A DNA stretch of 64,000 bases. Origin: Methanothrix sp. (GTDB lineage Archaea > Halobacteriota > Methanosarcinia > Methanotrichales > Methanotrichaceae). Below are positions 55,040-63,568 of the stretch, in pieces. The DNA is taken from the NCBI RefSeq assembly GCF_016706325.1, contig NZ_JADJJX010000001.1:1488001-1552000 (forward strand). The letters run 5' to 3'. Below the pieces are notes generated by a model, which worked only from the letters and a program-made list of their open reading frames with translations, ran no database searches and was not told the DNA's origin. Numbering within the stretch: the first letter of the stretch is position 1; each line of letters opens with the position of its first letter. Made by a program: the position numbers and the translations under genes.

Positions 55040-55040
55040 T

Positions 55041-55133
55041 ATCCCCCACTTGAGGGCACCTCGTACTTGAGGGCGTTCCCATATTTGACGGCATCCCAGC
55101 AATTGACGGTATCCCTGCTTGATGATATCCCGA
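55041..55133. repeat. Degenerate 17-18-bp repeats before ycaO
   Basis: About five imperfect units of the type TATCCC..CTTGAGGGC (for example at 55045, 55063, 55080, 55098 and 55115), clearly related but diverged. They lie between the thioesterase stop and the ycaO promoter. Confidence 0.6.
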
Positions 55134-55157
55134 GCATCACAAGGGCCTCTCTTGAAC

Positions 55158-55170
55158 AGGGTTTATATTC
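55158..55170 (+). promoter_or_regulatory. TATA box of ycaO-tfuA
   Basis: GGGTTTATATTCC is a clear archaeal TATA element. Transcription would start some 25 bases on, almost at the ATG at 55194, giving a nearly leaderless message. This supports the internal start over the one at 55119. Confidence 0.6.
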
Positions 55171-55193
55171 CATCGCCTCTCAAGGATCAGGCG

Positions 55194-56414
55194 ATGAAGC
55201 TTGAGCCCTGCATAAAGAGATACAAGGAGGATACTCACCGGGCGGTATCCCCGGAGGAGACTGAGGAACGCATCGAGGCGAAACTGCCTGCTGCCGGGAT
55301 CACCAGGGTGGCAGATATAACCAACCTGGACCGGATCGGCATACCGGTCTTCTCTTCCATCCGGCCGATGGCCGATCGGGGAGCGATCTCCGTCTACAAT
55401 GGCAAGGGGGCAACTCCTGTCGAGGCTCGTGTCTCGGCGATGATGGAGGGGCTTGAGCGTTACTCAGGAGAGGTGCGAGACCGGGAGCTATTCATTGCTC
55501 GTTATTCCAGTCTCGGCTCGGAGGCTCTGAACCCCGTCGATCTGATCCTCCCTCCCCAGGCGGTGGCGGATGCTGACGCCCCCATTCCCTGGGTTTGGGG
55601 ATGGGATTTGATGAACGATGAGCAGATCATAGTTCCGGCCAATGCAGTATTTCATCCACTGCCCTCTGAGTACCTGAGGCTCTTCCGGAGCAATACCACT
55701 GGCCTGGCATCAGGAAATACCATGGAGGAGGCGATATTCCACGGCCTGGCAGAGGTGATAGAGAGGGATGCCTGGGCGATAGTGGAGGCTACGCGGCGCA
55801 TGGGGCCGCTGATTACTGACATTCAGGATAGCCAGGCCAGGAGCCTCCTGGATAGGTTTGCTGCTGCAGAGGTGGATGTCTACCTGCGGGATATCACCAG
55901 CGATATCGCTGTTCCCACCTGTGCTGCCGCTGCTGATGATGTAAAGCTGCGCGATCCCACTCTGCTCACCACTGGGATGGGCACTCATACCAGCGCCCGG
56001 GTGGCGGTGCTGCGCGCCCTGACTGAGGTGGCGCAGAGCAGGCTCACCCAGATCCACGGGGCAAGAGAGGATACCGTCACCGCCGATTTCCGCCGGCAGA
56101 TAGGCTATGAAAGGACTAAGAGGATCAACCGGTATTGGTTTGATATCGGGGAGAAGAGGAGCTTCAGCGATATCCAATCCTTTGAGAGCGATGACTTCCT
56201 TTTGGATATCAGGTTTATGATCGGCAGGCTGGAGGAGGTGGGGCTGGAGCGGGTGGTGGTGGTCGACCTGACCCGGGAGGAGATCGAAGTCCCAGTGGTG
56301 AGGGTGATCGTCCCCGGTCTTGAGATCGCTGGAGTGGACCCGGAGAGGGTGGGCAAGAGGATCAGGAATGCCAGAGGTCGTCGTCTTCCTAGGGCCAAGC
56401 CTATCCCAAGTTAA
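55194..56414 (+). CDS. ycaO: YcaO cyclodehydratase for McrA glycine thioamidation
   Basis: About 406 residues from the ATG at 55194 (MKLEPCIKRYKED), which follows a TATA box; the frame is open back to 55119. YcaO ATP-binding motifs are MMEGLERYSGE and HGLAEVIERDAW, with EVAQSRLTQIHGARED further on and a proline-rich C-terminus (GRRLPRAKPIPS). Next to TfuA in a methanogen, it is the enzyme that activates the McrA backbone to make thioglycine in methyl-coenzyme M reductase (shown genetically in Methanosarcina and by reconstitution). Its last 47 bases overlap tfuA. Confidence 0.92.
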   Translation: MKLEPCIKRYKEDTHRAVSPEETEERIEAKLPAAGITRVADITNLDRIGIPVFSSIRPMADRGAISVYNGKGATPVEARVSAMMEGLERYSGEVRDRELFIARYSSLGSEALNPVDLILPPQAVADADAPIPWVWGWDLMNDEQIIVPANAVFHPLPSEYLRLFRSNTTGLASGNTMEEAIFHGLAEVIERDAWAIVEATRRMGPLITDIQDSQARSLLDRFAAAEVDVYLRDITSDIAVPTCAAAADDVKLRDPTLLTTGMGTHTSARVAVLRALTEVAQSRLTQIHGAREDTVTADFRRQIGYERTKRINRYWFDIGEKRSFSDIQSFESDDFLLDIRFMIGRLEEVGLERVVVVDLTREEIEVPVVRVIVPGLEIAGVDPERVGKRIRNARGRRLPRAKPIPS

Positions 56415-57021
56415 GGCAGAGGAGGCCTTTTCGCTACAGGCTGACTGGCGCCCTCCTGCCCGGCGGGGCGACATCTACCGGGCGGCCCGGGAGGGAGCAA
56501 AGATCATCCTTCTCATCGATGGGGTCTTCTTCCAAGCCTCCTCTGTGGCTCACAAAGAGGTCATATATGCCCTGGAGGCGGGGGCGAGGGTCCTGGGAGC
56601 ATCGAGCATGGGAGCCCTGCGGGCCTCGGAGCTGGATGTTTATGGCATGGAGGGAGTGGGGCTCATCTATCAGGCTTATAAGAGTGGAAGGCTGGTCTCC
56701 GATGATGAGGTGGCGCTGACCTTTGATCCTTTCACCTACGAGCCGCGCTCAGAGCCTCTGGTGAACATCCGCTTCAATCTGGAGGAGGCCTGGCAGAGGG
56801 GAGTGATCAGCAAAGAGAGTAGAGACCGGCTCTTTCATTGTGCGCAGGCCCTGTATTTTCCTGAGAGAAGCTATGAGAGGATGATGGAAGGAGCGGCTGG
56901 CCTGGTGGCAGAGGAGGAGGTGGAGAGATTTCGCGAATTCCTGGCTCATAGCCAGAGGGACTTCAAGATGGAGGATGCACTGGAGGCCTTGAAGAGGGCC
57001 AAAGAGATTGCAGAGGAGTGA
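56368..57021 (+). CDS. tfuA: TfuA, partner of YcaO in McrA thioamidation
   Basis: The ATG at 56368 (MPEVVVFLGPSLS) is the family start; reading from 56320 adds unrelated residues. TfuA motifs are FLGPSLS, RRGDIYRAA, LIDGVFFQASSVAHKEVIYA and GASSMGALRASEL. About 217 residues. TfuA is believed to supply sulfide for the thioamide. It overlaps ycaO by 47 bases in another frame, so the two are translationally linked. Confidence 0.92.
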   Translation: MPEVVVFLGPSLSQVKAEEAFSLQADWRPPARRGDIYRAAREGAKIILLIDGVFFQASSVAHKEVIYALEAGARVLGASSMGALRASELDVYGMEGVGLIYQAYKSGRLVSDDEVALTFDPFTYEPRSEPLVNIRFNLEEAWQRGVISKESRDRLFHCAQALYFPERSYERMMEGAAGLVAEEEVERFREFLAHSQRDFKMEDALEALKRAKEIAEE

Positions 57022-57087
57022 GAATAAATGATTGAGATTAACCGATCGCAATCAATTACAGTTTAATTGAGCTAATAATATTCAGTA

Positions 57088-57105
57088 AATCTATTTAAAT
57101 AGATT
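57088..57105. promoter_or_regulatory. 18-bp perfect palindrome over the nadA TATA box
   Basis: AATCTATTTAAATAGATT is a perfect 18-bp palindrome, 36 bases before the nadA ATG at 57142. Its centre (TATTTAAATA) is also a TATA element at the right distance. A dimeric repressor bound here would block the promoter, so it is a candidate operator for NAD synthesis. Seen directly; the role is inferred. Confidence 0.5.
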
Positions 57106-57141
57106 GAAATAATAGTTTCCCATTCCCTGGAACTGTTCTCG

Positions 57142-58044
57142 ATGGATACGATAGAAGAGATTCGGGCTTTGAAGAAAGAGCGCCGGGCGACGATTCTGGC
57201 TCATAACTATCAGATACCGGCAGTTCAGGATATAGCAGATCTGGCAGGCGACTCCCTGGAGCTATCCCGGGCAGCAGCAGCCCTGGACTCTGAGGTTATA
57301 GTCTTCTGCGGTGTGGATTTCATGGCGGAGACGGCAGCCATCTTATCCCCGCAAAAGAGGGTGGTTCTGCCGGTGAAAGGGGCCTGGTGCCCCATGGCCC
57401 ATATGATCACCCCTCAGCAGCTGGATGATCTGAAGGCCCTCTATCCCCAAGCAGCAGTGGTATGCTATGTGAACTCCACTGCCGAGATCAAGGCGAAAAG
57501 CGACATCTGCTGCACATCTGCTAATGGGGTGCAGGTGACAAATTCGTTATCTGAAGACGAGGTCATATTCGTGCCGGACAGAAACCTGGCCGCCTATGTG
57601 GCCCGTCATACGAAGAAGAAGATCATCCCCTGGGATGGCTACTGTTATGTTCATGACCACTTCACCCCGGAGATGGTGAAGAGGGCAAAGCAGCTCCATC
57701 CAGGTGCAGAGTTTCTGGCCCATCCGGAGTGCCGGCCGGAGGTGATCGACCTGGCTGATTTCGTCTACAGCACTGCAGGCATGTGCAGGCATCCCAATAC
57801 CAGCCGGGCGCGGGAGTTCATCATCGGCACAGAGGTGGGCATGCTCTACCGCCTGAAGAAGGCCCACCCGGACAGGGAGTTTTATCCTCTGAGCGAGGAG
57901 GCTATCTGCCAGAATATGAAGAAGACTGCCCTTCCCGATGTCTTAAGGGCGCTCAGAACCCTGCAGCCGCGGATTGTTGTGCCCGAGGAGATCGCCATGC
58001 GGGCGAGAGGGGCGATTGAGAGGATGCTGAAGGTGAGGGTTTAG
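57142..58044 (+). CDS. nadA: Quinolinate synthase NadA
   Basis: 300 residues, normal size. Motifs are ILAHNYQIPAVQDIADLAGD, FCGVDFMAETAAIL, CYVNSTAEIKAKSDICCTSA, GYCYVHDHF, AHPECRPEV and STAGM, with cysteines for the [4Fe-4S] cluster. It condenses iminoaspartate with dihydroxyacetone phosphate to quinolinate for NAD synthesis. No nadB/aspartate dehydrogenase or nadC lies nearby. Promoter with an 18-bp palindrome is upstream. Confidence 0.95.
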   Translation: MDTIEEIRALKKERRATILAHNYQIPAVQDIADLAGDSLELSRAAAALDSEVIVFCGVDFMAETAAILSPQKRVVLPVKGAWCPMAHMITPQQLDDLKALYPQAAVVCYVNSTAEIKAKSDICCTSANGVQVTNSLSEDEVIFVPDRNLAAYVARHTKKKIIPWDGYCYVHDHFTPEMVKRAKQLHPGAEFLAHPECRPEVIDLADFVYSTAGMCRHPNTSRAREFIIGTEVGMLYRLKKAHPDREFYPLSEEAICQNMKKTALPDVLRALRTLQPRIVVPEEIAMRARGAIERMLKVRV

Positions 58045-58151
58045 GGATTGCAGATTCAATCCGATTTCTGATGGCCACGGGCCGGCTGAGTTGTGGGCCT
58101 GCCTGCAGATCCAACCCAGGGCTCATCTCTCATCCTCTTGCAATGATCTGC

Positions 58152-61100
58152 TCACATGAAGTCCGCCAGACCCGTCTGCCTGGCCTTCTCGTTCTTGAAA
58201 AGGGAGTCGATCTCCATCTTCAGAAGCTCTAGCCTCTGTCTGGTGTAGCTGCTGACTCCATACTCCTCTGCCACCTTGATCGAGACCTCCAGGTACTTTC
58301 GCACGCTCCCCTCATGCACAGTGAGGATGATCCTCCCTCCGCAACGGGGACAGCTCTCCTTCAGGGGAGGCCTCCTGTACTTGGCCCCGCACTTCACGCA
58401 CCTCACCCTCTGCTTGGAGAAGGCATGCAGATTGCCTATCAGGTCGGGCAGGAAATGAGAGTTGATCACCCTCTCCGCCACATCCCGCTCATCAACCGCC
58501 CGGATCATCCGCGCCAGCTCCAGCTGGGCATCCATCTTATCGATCATAGTCTCTAGGGTCTTGTAAGCACTGTTTCTCGGCCCGGCGGCGATATCTGTGG
58601 TGGCATGGCTGAAGTTGAAGCCCTGATACTGCAGCTCTGTGCCCAGCCTCTGAGAGACCAGATCGAACCTTCCCTCCAGCTCCTTGGGGCTGGCGGCAGA
58701 TAGAGTGGCCTCATAGAACTCCAGGGGATAGGCCGGGCTCAGATCCAGGTTATGAGCTTCCTTGTCCACCTCCACTGGATTGAGGATGGTGGTCATCACC
58801 AGACAGGCATCCATCTTTCCCCCCCGCTTAGCTGGAAGGTAGGACATGGAGAAGTTGAGCAGGGCATCCATGAGAAGCATCACACAGTCCTCATCCCCAT
58901 CGCAGTTCCTTCTTTTGGCGGCATGGAAGAATGGATGGCCGAAGCCTGCTGAGGCCGGGGTGTAGCCGATCAGGCGGCAGAGGACTCCAGCCGAGGTATG
59001 GGGGGCCAGGCCTATCATCAGCTTGCCGATCAGATCCTGGGGGGTGCGGGCATTGTAGAAGGGCTCCAGATGATAGAACTTGACCAGCAGCTCGTCCACA
59101 AACCAGGATACCCTCAGGAGGTGCTCGCCCGCATCACGGGAAAGGATGATATCCTGGATCCTCAGCTCGCAGACCTGCTCCGGCCTGGTCAGAGGATGGC
59201 CATGCATATCCACTGTATAGCCCAGGCCTTGCAGCACCTGTGGGCTGGTGGCTATCTCGTCCGGTCGGAAATGGGTTAACGGCAGATCTGTGAGGTCATA
59301 CCTGACTGTGCCATCCTTGAAGATATTGATCCCATGCTTGGCCCGCAGGATACCCTTCTCCAGGGGCTCAGGGGTCTTGTCACGGGAGGAGAGGCCCAGC
59401 ACCCCCTTCAACGACTCGGGCTCCCTCTCGCCCAGATTCTCCAGAGCCTGGAAATAGAGCTTTTTGATATCGATCTGCATATCGGCGACGGCATTGGTCT
59501 CCTCTCCGCACTTGGGGCACCTTCCTGGAGCGGGAATGTTGCATCTGGGGCAGACCCTCTTCATCTCTGTATGGCTGCCGCACTCGCATTTGAAGGCGAA
59601 GCCCTCCTTACCGCAGCTCTTGCAGACCCTTCTCTCGATCTGCACATTGATGATCCCGGTGGAGCTGCTAGTGGAATGCTTTGCCGCCTCCTGAACCGAC
59701 CTGCCCTTGCCCCCCATCTCCCCCGTGGGGAAGAGGACATGGGGAGGGGGACGCATCAGTCGCCGATCAGACTTCTCAGGGCGGCCCATCCGGGCACCGA
59801 TGCGGGTGGGCGCCCGCGCCCTGACCAGCAATCCTGATAGCCGGTTGACACAGGCCAGGGCCGAGTCTTTGCCCTCTTTTCCCATCCCGTCCTCTGCTTC
59901 ATCCTCTGCTCTATCCTCTGCTCCGCCCTCCCCTCTCTCCGCCCTCTCATCAGTTCTCTCATTCCCCTGCCGACCCTCAGAGATCCTCCTCAATGAACTG
60001 CCTGCGATATCTGCAGGCCCGGCGGGATCTGCCGGGGTGGATGGGGCGGCTGGATCTGCTGGTGCAGGCTCCAATCCCAGGCAGAGCAGGAGGGGCAGAG
60101 GATCATCGATTATTATCCTCCCCCTCCGGACCCGGTGCAGGACGAGCAATGTCTCCAGGTATCTCTTCGCCTCCAGGGGAAGGATGAGCTGGAAGGGCTT
60201 TCCAGATCCAGCCTCGATCTGCAGCCGGCCCTGCTCTTCTGCCAGCTCCCTGAGCTGCTCGTACTCCTCCAGGGATAGATCATGCCATAGGTAGGTGTGG
60301 GCGGGATGAAGGGGGACCCCATATCTTCGAGAGAGGGCGATGGCCTGCTCGCCATCGATGGACTGGCAGCCGGCGGGGTCGCCCCCTGCTCTGAGAAGCT
60401 CTTGCGCCCACCACTCAAAGGCATATGAGGCCGGGGCCAGAGGGCGGTTGTTCTCCAAAAACTCTCCATAGCTGATCAGGATCTCCCCCAGGTCCAGGAT
60501 CTCTGCTACATGGGCCCTGAGGGCGGCCTGGATGGCCTTGGGATCTTTGCTGCTCACAGGCATCCATGCCCGGATATCCCGATCGGAGTCAAAACGCACC
60601 ACATCCCCGTTGAGCAGCCTCACTGTGGGCCCCTCAATCGAGCTGACCGGGGCCACTGCTGCAGCCTTTCCCGGCTGCTCCACCTTGATCTGGGTTCCAG
60701 CGGCCATGAACTCGCCCAGGAGGAGCATGCTGGCCGGATTGATCCCTGCTGCGGCAAGCCCGGTGTTCCTCGCCCGGCCGTAGCGCAGCCGAAACCCTCC
60801 TGGCCGGGAGGGATGGGAGAAGACCGGCCTTCCTGCTATCAGATCACGGAGGAACTTGGGAGTTGAGTCCCCCCCCTCCTTCTTGCCGCTGGCCAGGGAG
60901 TCCAGCCACTCCCAGCCGGATATGCCGAGCTTTGAGACATGCTTTTTGAGCTTGAGCCGCTTAAGGGCGATGCCCTCCGCTGAGACCAGGGCAATCCCTC
61001 CCCGCACCCGATTGGTATCAATCCTCTCGAGGTCCCTGTAGCCTGAGACCTCCTCCTCCTCTGTGGGCTCGCCATCTATGCAGATGGGGCAGTTCCTCAC

Positions 61101-61724
61101 AATGGTTCTGATCTCATCGTCCGAGGGAGAGTACTGCAGGCCAGCCACCCGCTTGTACAGGCCGATCTCCTCCACATAGCGCTCCACCTCCTCTGGCCTC
61201 GGCCTCCAGGGGGCGATGCCCACCCCTCTCCTCACATAATCGGCGACGAGAACGGATAGCGCCTGGGCTGTCCCCCCAGCAGACCTTATCGGCCCGGCAT
61301 AATAGACCTTGAGGTACTCCGTCCCATCATCATTCTTTCCCAGCTCCACCCGGGCGATCCCCTCCATGGGGGCGGCGACGACGCCCTCGGTGAGCAGGGC
61401 CACAGAGGTGCGGATGGCGTTCTCCACCGACTCGATCTTGCTGGCTCCCCCTCCCAGCCGGCCCTCAGCGAAGTCTATTCCTATGGCCAAAGCTGCCTCC
61501 TCTCTGCTCATCCCCTCTGCATCATGCTCCCGGATCCGGGCAGCAATTCCAGGGATGCCGATCAGCTTCTCTACCCTCTCTGCCAGGTCTACTGCCAGGG
61601 GTATCTCCACCTCAGTGGTGGGGTCCAGCCCCTGGCTGCGGGCCTCCTGGGCGATGGCCATGGCCTCGTCAAGCCCCTGCTGCAACGACTGAAAATACTC
61701 CTGGTTGTTCACTCCTCTCTCCAC
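58152..61724 (-). CDS. polC: DNA polymerase D large subunit (DP2)
   Basis: 1190 residues. The catalytic segment has RNCDGDEDCVMLLMDALLNF and KRGGKMDACLV. Zinc-binding clusters are CKSCGKEGFAFKCECGSH, CPRCNIPAPGRCPKCG and CVKCGAKYRR with CPRCGG. It is the polymerase subunit of the two-subunit archaeal replicase; DP1 is not in the window. There is no intein at the usual site. About residues 555-622 form a low-complexity insertion rich in Ala, Pro, Asp, Glu and Gly (ERGEGGAEDRAEDEAED) encoded partly by a 12-bp repeat. It begins 16 bases inside the end of the PPC gene. Confidence 0.95.
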   Translation of the reverse strand: MERGVNNQEYFQSLQQGLDEAMAIAQEARSQGLDPTTEVEIPLAVDLAERVEKLIGIPGIAARIREHDAEGMSREEAALAIGIDFAEGRLGGGASKIESVENAIRTSVALLTEGVVAAPMEGIARVELGKNDDGTEYLKVYYAGPIRSAGGTAQALSVLVADYVRRGVGIAPWRPRPEEVERYVEEIGLYKRVAGLQYSPSDDEIRTIVRNCPICIDGEPTEEEEVSGYRDLERIDTNRVRGGIALVSAEGIALKRLKLKKHVSKLGISGWEWLDSLASGKKEGGDSTPKFLRDLIAGRPVFSHPSRPGGFRLRYGRARNTGLAAAGINPASMLLLGEFMAAGTQIKVEQPGKAAAVAPVSSIEGPTVRLLNGDVVRFDSDRDIRAWMPVSSKDPKAIQAALRAHVAEILDLGEILISYGEFLENNRPLAPASYAFEWWAQELLRAGGDPAGCQSIDGEQAIALSRRYGVPLHPAHTYLWHDLSLEEYEQLRELAEEQGRLQIEAGSGKPFQLILPLEAKRYLETLLVLHRVRRGRIIIDDPLPLLLCLGLEPAPADPAAPSTPADPAGPADIAGSSLRRISEGRQGNERTDERAERGEGGAEDRAEDEAEDGMGKEGKDSALACVNRLSGLLVRARAPTRIGARMGRPEKSDRRLMRPPPHVLFPTGEMGGKGRSVQEAAKHSTSSSTGIINVQIERRVCKSCGKEGFAFKCECGSHTEMKRVCPRCNIPAPGRCPKCGEETNAVADMQIDIKKLYFQALENLGEREPESLKGVLGLSSRDKTPEPLEKGILRAKHGINIFKDGTVRYDLTDLPLTHFRPDEIATSPQVLQGLGYTVDMHGHPLTRPEQVCELRIQDIILSRDAGEHLLRVSWFVDELLVKFYHLEPFYNARTPQDLIGKLMIGLAPHTSAGVLCRLIGYTPASAGFGHPFFHAAKRRNCDGDEDCVMLLMDALLNFSMSYLPAKRGGKMDACLVMTTILNPVEVDKEAHNLDLSPAYPLEFYEATLSAASPKELEGRFDLVSQRLGTELQYQGFNFSHATTDIAAGPRNSAYKTLETMIDKMDAQLELARMIRAVDERDVAERVINSHFLPDLIGNLHAFSKQRVRCVKCGAKYRRPPLKESCPRCGGRIILTVHEGSVRKYLEVSIKVAEEYGVSSYTRQRLELLKMEIDSLFKNEKARQTGLADFM
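59891..59926 (-). repeat. 12-bp tandem repeat within polC insertion
   Basis: Three 12-bp units (59891, 59903, 59915) encode the AEDRAEDEAED stretch of the DP2 insertion. Further degenerate copies extend to about 59950. Confidence 0.75.
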
Positions 61725-62137
61725 AGATTAAGGCCGGTGACAGGATCTTCAGATCTGATCAGCTCCTGCCCGCCAAGCTCCTGAATATATAGCTCTGCGG
61801 CGAAGATCCGGCCCGAGTTGAGGTGTCCCGCCCAGACCTTCCCCTCCATCCCGGAGAGAACGGCATGAACATGGGCAAATGGTCGCCCCTCCAGAAGGGA
61901 GATGTTGCCCGAGCAGGAGGCAATCTCCACTGGCTCATTGATCTTGATGCCCTGGTACTTATGAGTCTGCTGATTGTAGCAGCCGATCTCCGCCTCCTCC
62001 AGGGCGCCAATGGCGTTCAGGTGGCCTGCCCGGATATCCTCCTCCCTTATGATGCTCGTGATCTGGCCGATGATCTCCTCCCCGTGCTCCAGCCTGGCCA
62101 GCAGGCTTCGCCCAAGCTCAAACTCCCTGATCAGCAC
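61709..62137 (-). CDS. PPC/DUF296-domain DNA-binding protein
   Basis: 142 residues of the PPC (plants and prokaryotes conserved) fold: LLARLEHGEEIIGQITSIIR, HLNAIGALEEAEIGCY, NISLLEGRPFAHVHAVLSG and GHLNSGRIFAAELYI, with conserved histidines that can bind metal. In plants the domain joins an AT-hook; here it stands alone, and archaeal members have unknown roles. It is upstream of polC and overlaps its start by 16 bases, so the two are co-expressed. Confidence 0.85.
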   Translation of the reverse strand: MLIREFELGRSLLARLEHGEEIIGQITSIIREEDIRAGHLNAIGALEEAEIGCYNQQTHKYQGIKINEPVEIASCSGNISLLEGRPFAHVHAVLSGMEGKVWAGHLNSGRIFAAELYIQELGGQELIRSEDPVTGLNLWREE

Positions 62138-62597
62138 TCAATCCCGCCTCCGGTTGCTCTTTTGATGTATCCACCATCCGATGGTCTCAGGATATGATGA
62201 ATCTAACGGAGCGATTCAATTCGTGGCTCTGTGGTTCTGCAGCTCATCTGTTCTGCGGTTTTGAGGTTCTGCAGCTCAGCGGCCTTGGCAATCAGCGCCC
62301 ACAAACTTAATTAAATATTTTATTAATAAACCCCTTTTTTTCCAGTGTAAACTTGGATCACAACATCTTTTTTACCAGAAGAACTCCAGGACAACTTATT
62401 ATTATTTTTTATTTTATCTCTGAAAAGCAGCATCCTTAAAAGCATTATAAATTTTTTGATGAATCGTTTCCATTGGAACCCCTGAGGAGATGACCGCCAT
62501 CCAAAAAGCTCAATTTCCTGATGCAGTTAACTGCTTAAGAACTTTTCGGCCGAGTTTAGGCGACATCTATTTTTGATCATAGCTCCAGCATGCCCTG
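62138..62597. other. Divergent AT-rich intergenic region
   Basis: Between PPC-polC (minus) and marker 2 (plus). 62228-62275 has imperfect copies of TTCTGCAGCTCA. 62300-62470 is very AT-rich (TTAATTAAATATTTTATTAA, TTATTATTATTTTTTATTTT) with a run of T at 62335-62341. A TATA-like CATCTATTTTTG near 62562 may serve marker 2. No RNA gene or reading frame is recognised. Confidence 0.5.
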
Positions 62598-63560
62598 ATG
62601 AATCTTGAGTCTCTGGCAGCTGAACTGCGCGGATTTGTGGGAGTCACCAGGAAGAAGCAGATTGGCGAGCTCATCTCATTCTTTCCCATAGAGTCCAAGC
62701 AGATCATTGCATCCTTCGGGGAGGATGCGGCAGTGATAGATGATGGCGATGAGGTCATGCTCCTCGCCGCAGACGGCATCTGGTCCAGGCTCATGGATGC
62801 AGACCCAGAGTGGTCGGGCTACTGCTCTGTGCTGGTGAATGTGCACGACATCGCCGCTATGGGTGGCTGGCCGGTGGCCATGGTGGACGTCCTCTCCATA
62901 GGGGATCCAGAGCTGGCAGAGAAGGTCCTGCGAGGGATGAAGAAGGGGATAGAGAAGTTCGGCGTGCCCATCATCGGCTGCCACCTCCATCCTGATACGC
63001 CCTACAACGCCCTGGATGTCGCCATCCTCGGAAAGGCGAAGAAGGATGGCGTGATCTTAAGCAGCACAGCAAAGCCCGGCGAGGTGATCATTGCCGCCTA
63101 TGATATGGATGGCAGTCCCCATCCTCTTTTTGCCATCAACTTCGACTCCACCAGCTTCAAGGAGAGCAGCGTCCTGGCGGAGCAATTGGGATCGATGAGG
63201 GAGCTGGGCGAGAGCGGCCTGGTCCGGGCGGGCAAGGATATCAGCAACCCCGGCCTCCTGGGAACCCTGGCCATGCTCCTGGAGACGAGCAAGGTGGGCG
63301 CAGTGGTGGATGTAGAGGCCATAGCCGTGCCCGAGGGACTTTCCCTGGTCGAATGGCTGAAGATGTACCCGGGAATGGGATTTGTGGTCAGCACCAGGCC
63401 CGAGAATCAGGAGGCTGTCTTGGAGGTGTTCACCAGGCGCGGCCTGACCGCCCGGGTCATAGGCCGGATCACAGAGGCGAGAAGGCTCATCATCAGAGGC
63501 AGAGAGGAGGAGGCTGTGCTCTTTGACCTGGCCCAGGAGAGCGTGACCGGGATTCATTGA
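62598..63560 (+). CDS. mmp2: Methanogenesis marker protein 2 (AIR synthase-like)
   Basis: 320 residues of the PurM/ThiL/SelD superfamily: FGEDAAVIDDGDEVMLLAADG, SVLVNVHDIAAMGGWPVAMV, VPIIGCHLHPDTPYNALDV and GKDISNPGLLGTLAMLLE. The family architecture binds ATP and a phosphorylated or carboxylated intermediate. Methanogen members form the marker 2 family, conserved with methyl-coenzyme M reductase but of unknown function. Start ATG 62598. mtxX follows eight bases after its stop, an operon. Confidence 0.88.
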   Translation: MNLESLAAELRGFVGVTRKKQIGELISFFPIESKQIIASFGEDAAVIDDGDEVMLLAADGIWSRLMDADPEWSGYCSVLVNVHDIAAMGGWPVAMVDVLSIGDPELAEKVLRGMKKGIEKFGVPIIGCHLHPDTPYNALDVAILGKAKKDGVILSSTAKPGEVIIAAYDMDGSPHPLFAINFDSTSFKESSVLAEQLGSMRELGESGLVRAGKDISNPGLLGTLAMLLETSKVGAVVDVEAIAVPEGLSLVEWLKMYPGMGFVVSTRPENQEAVLEVFTRRGLTARVIGRITEARRLIIRGREEEAVLFDLAQESVTGIH

Positions 63561-63568
63561 GGGGCTTC

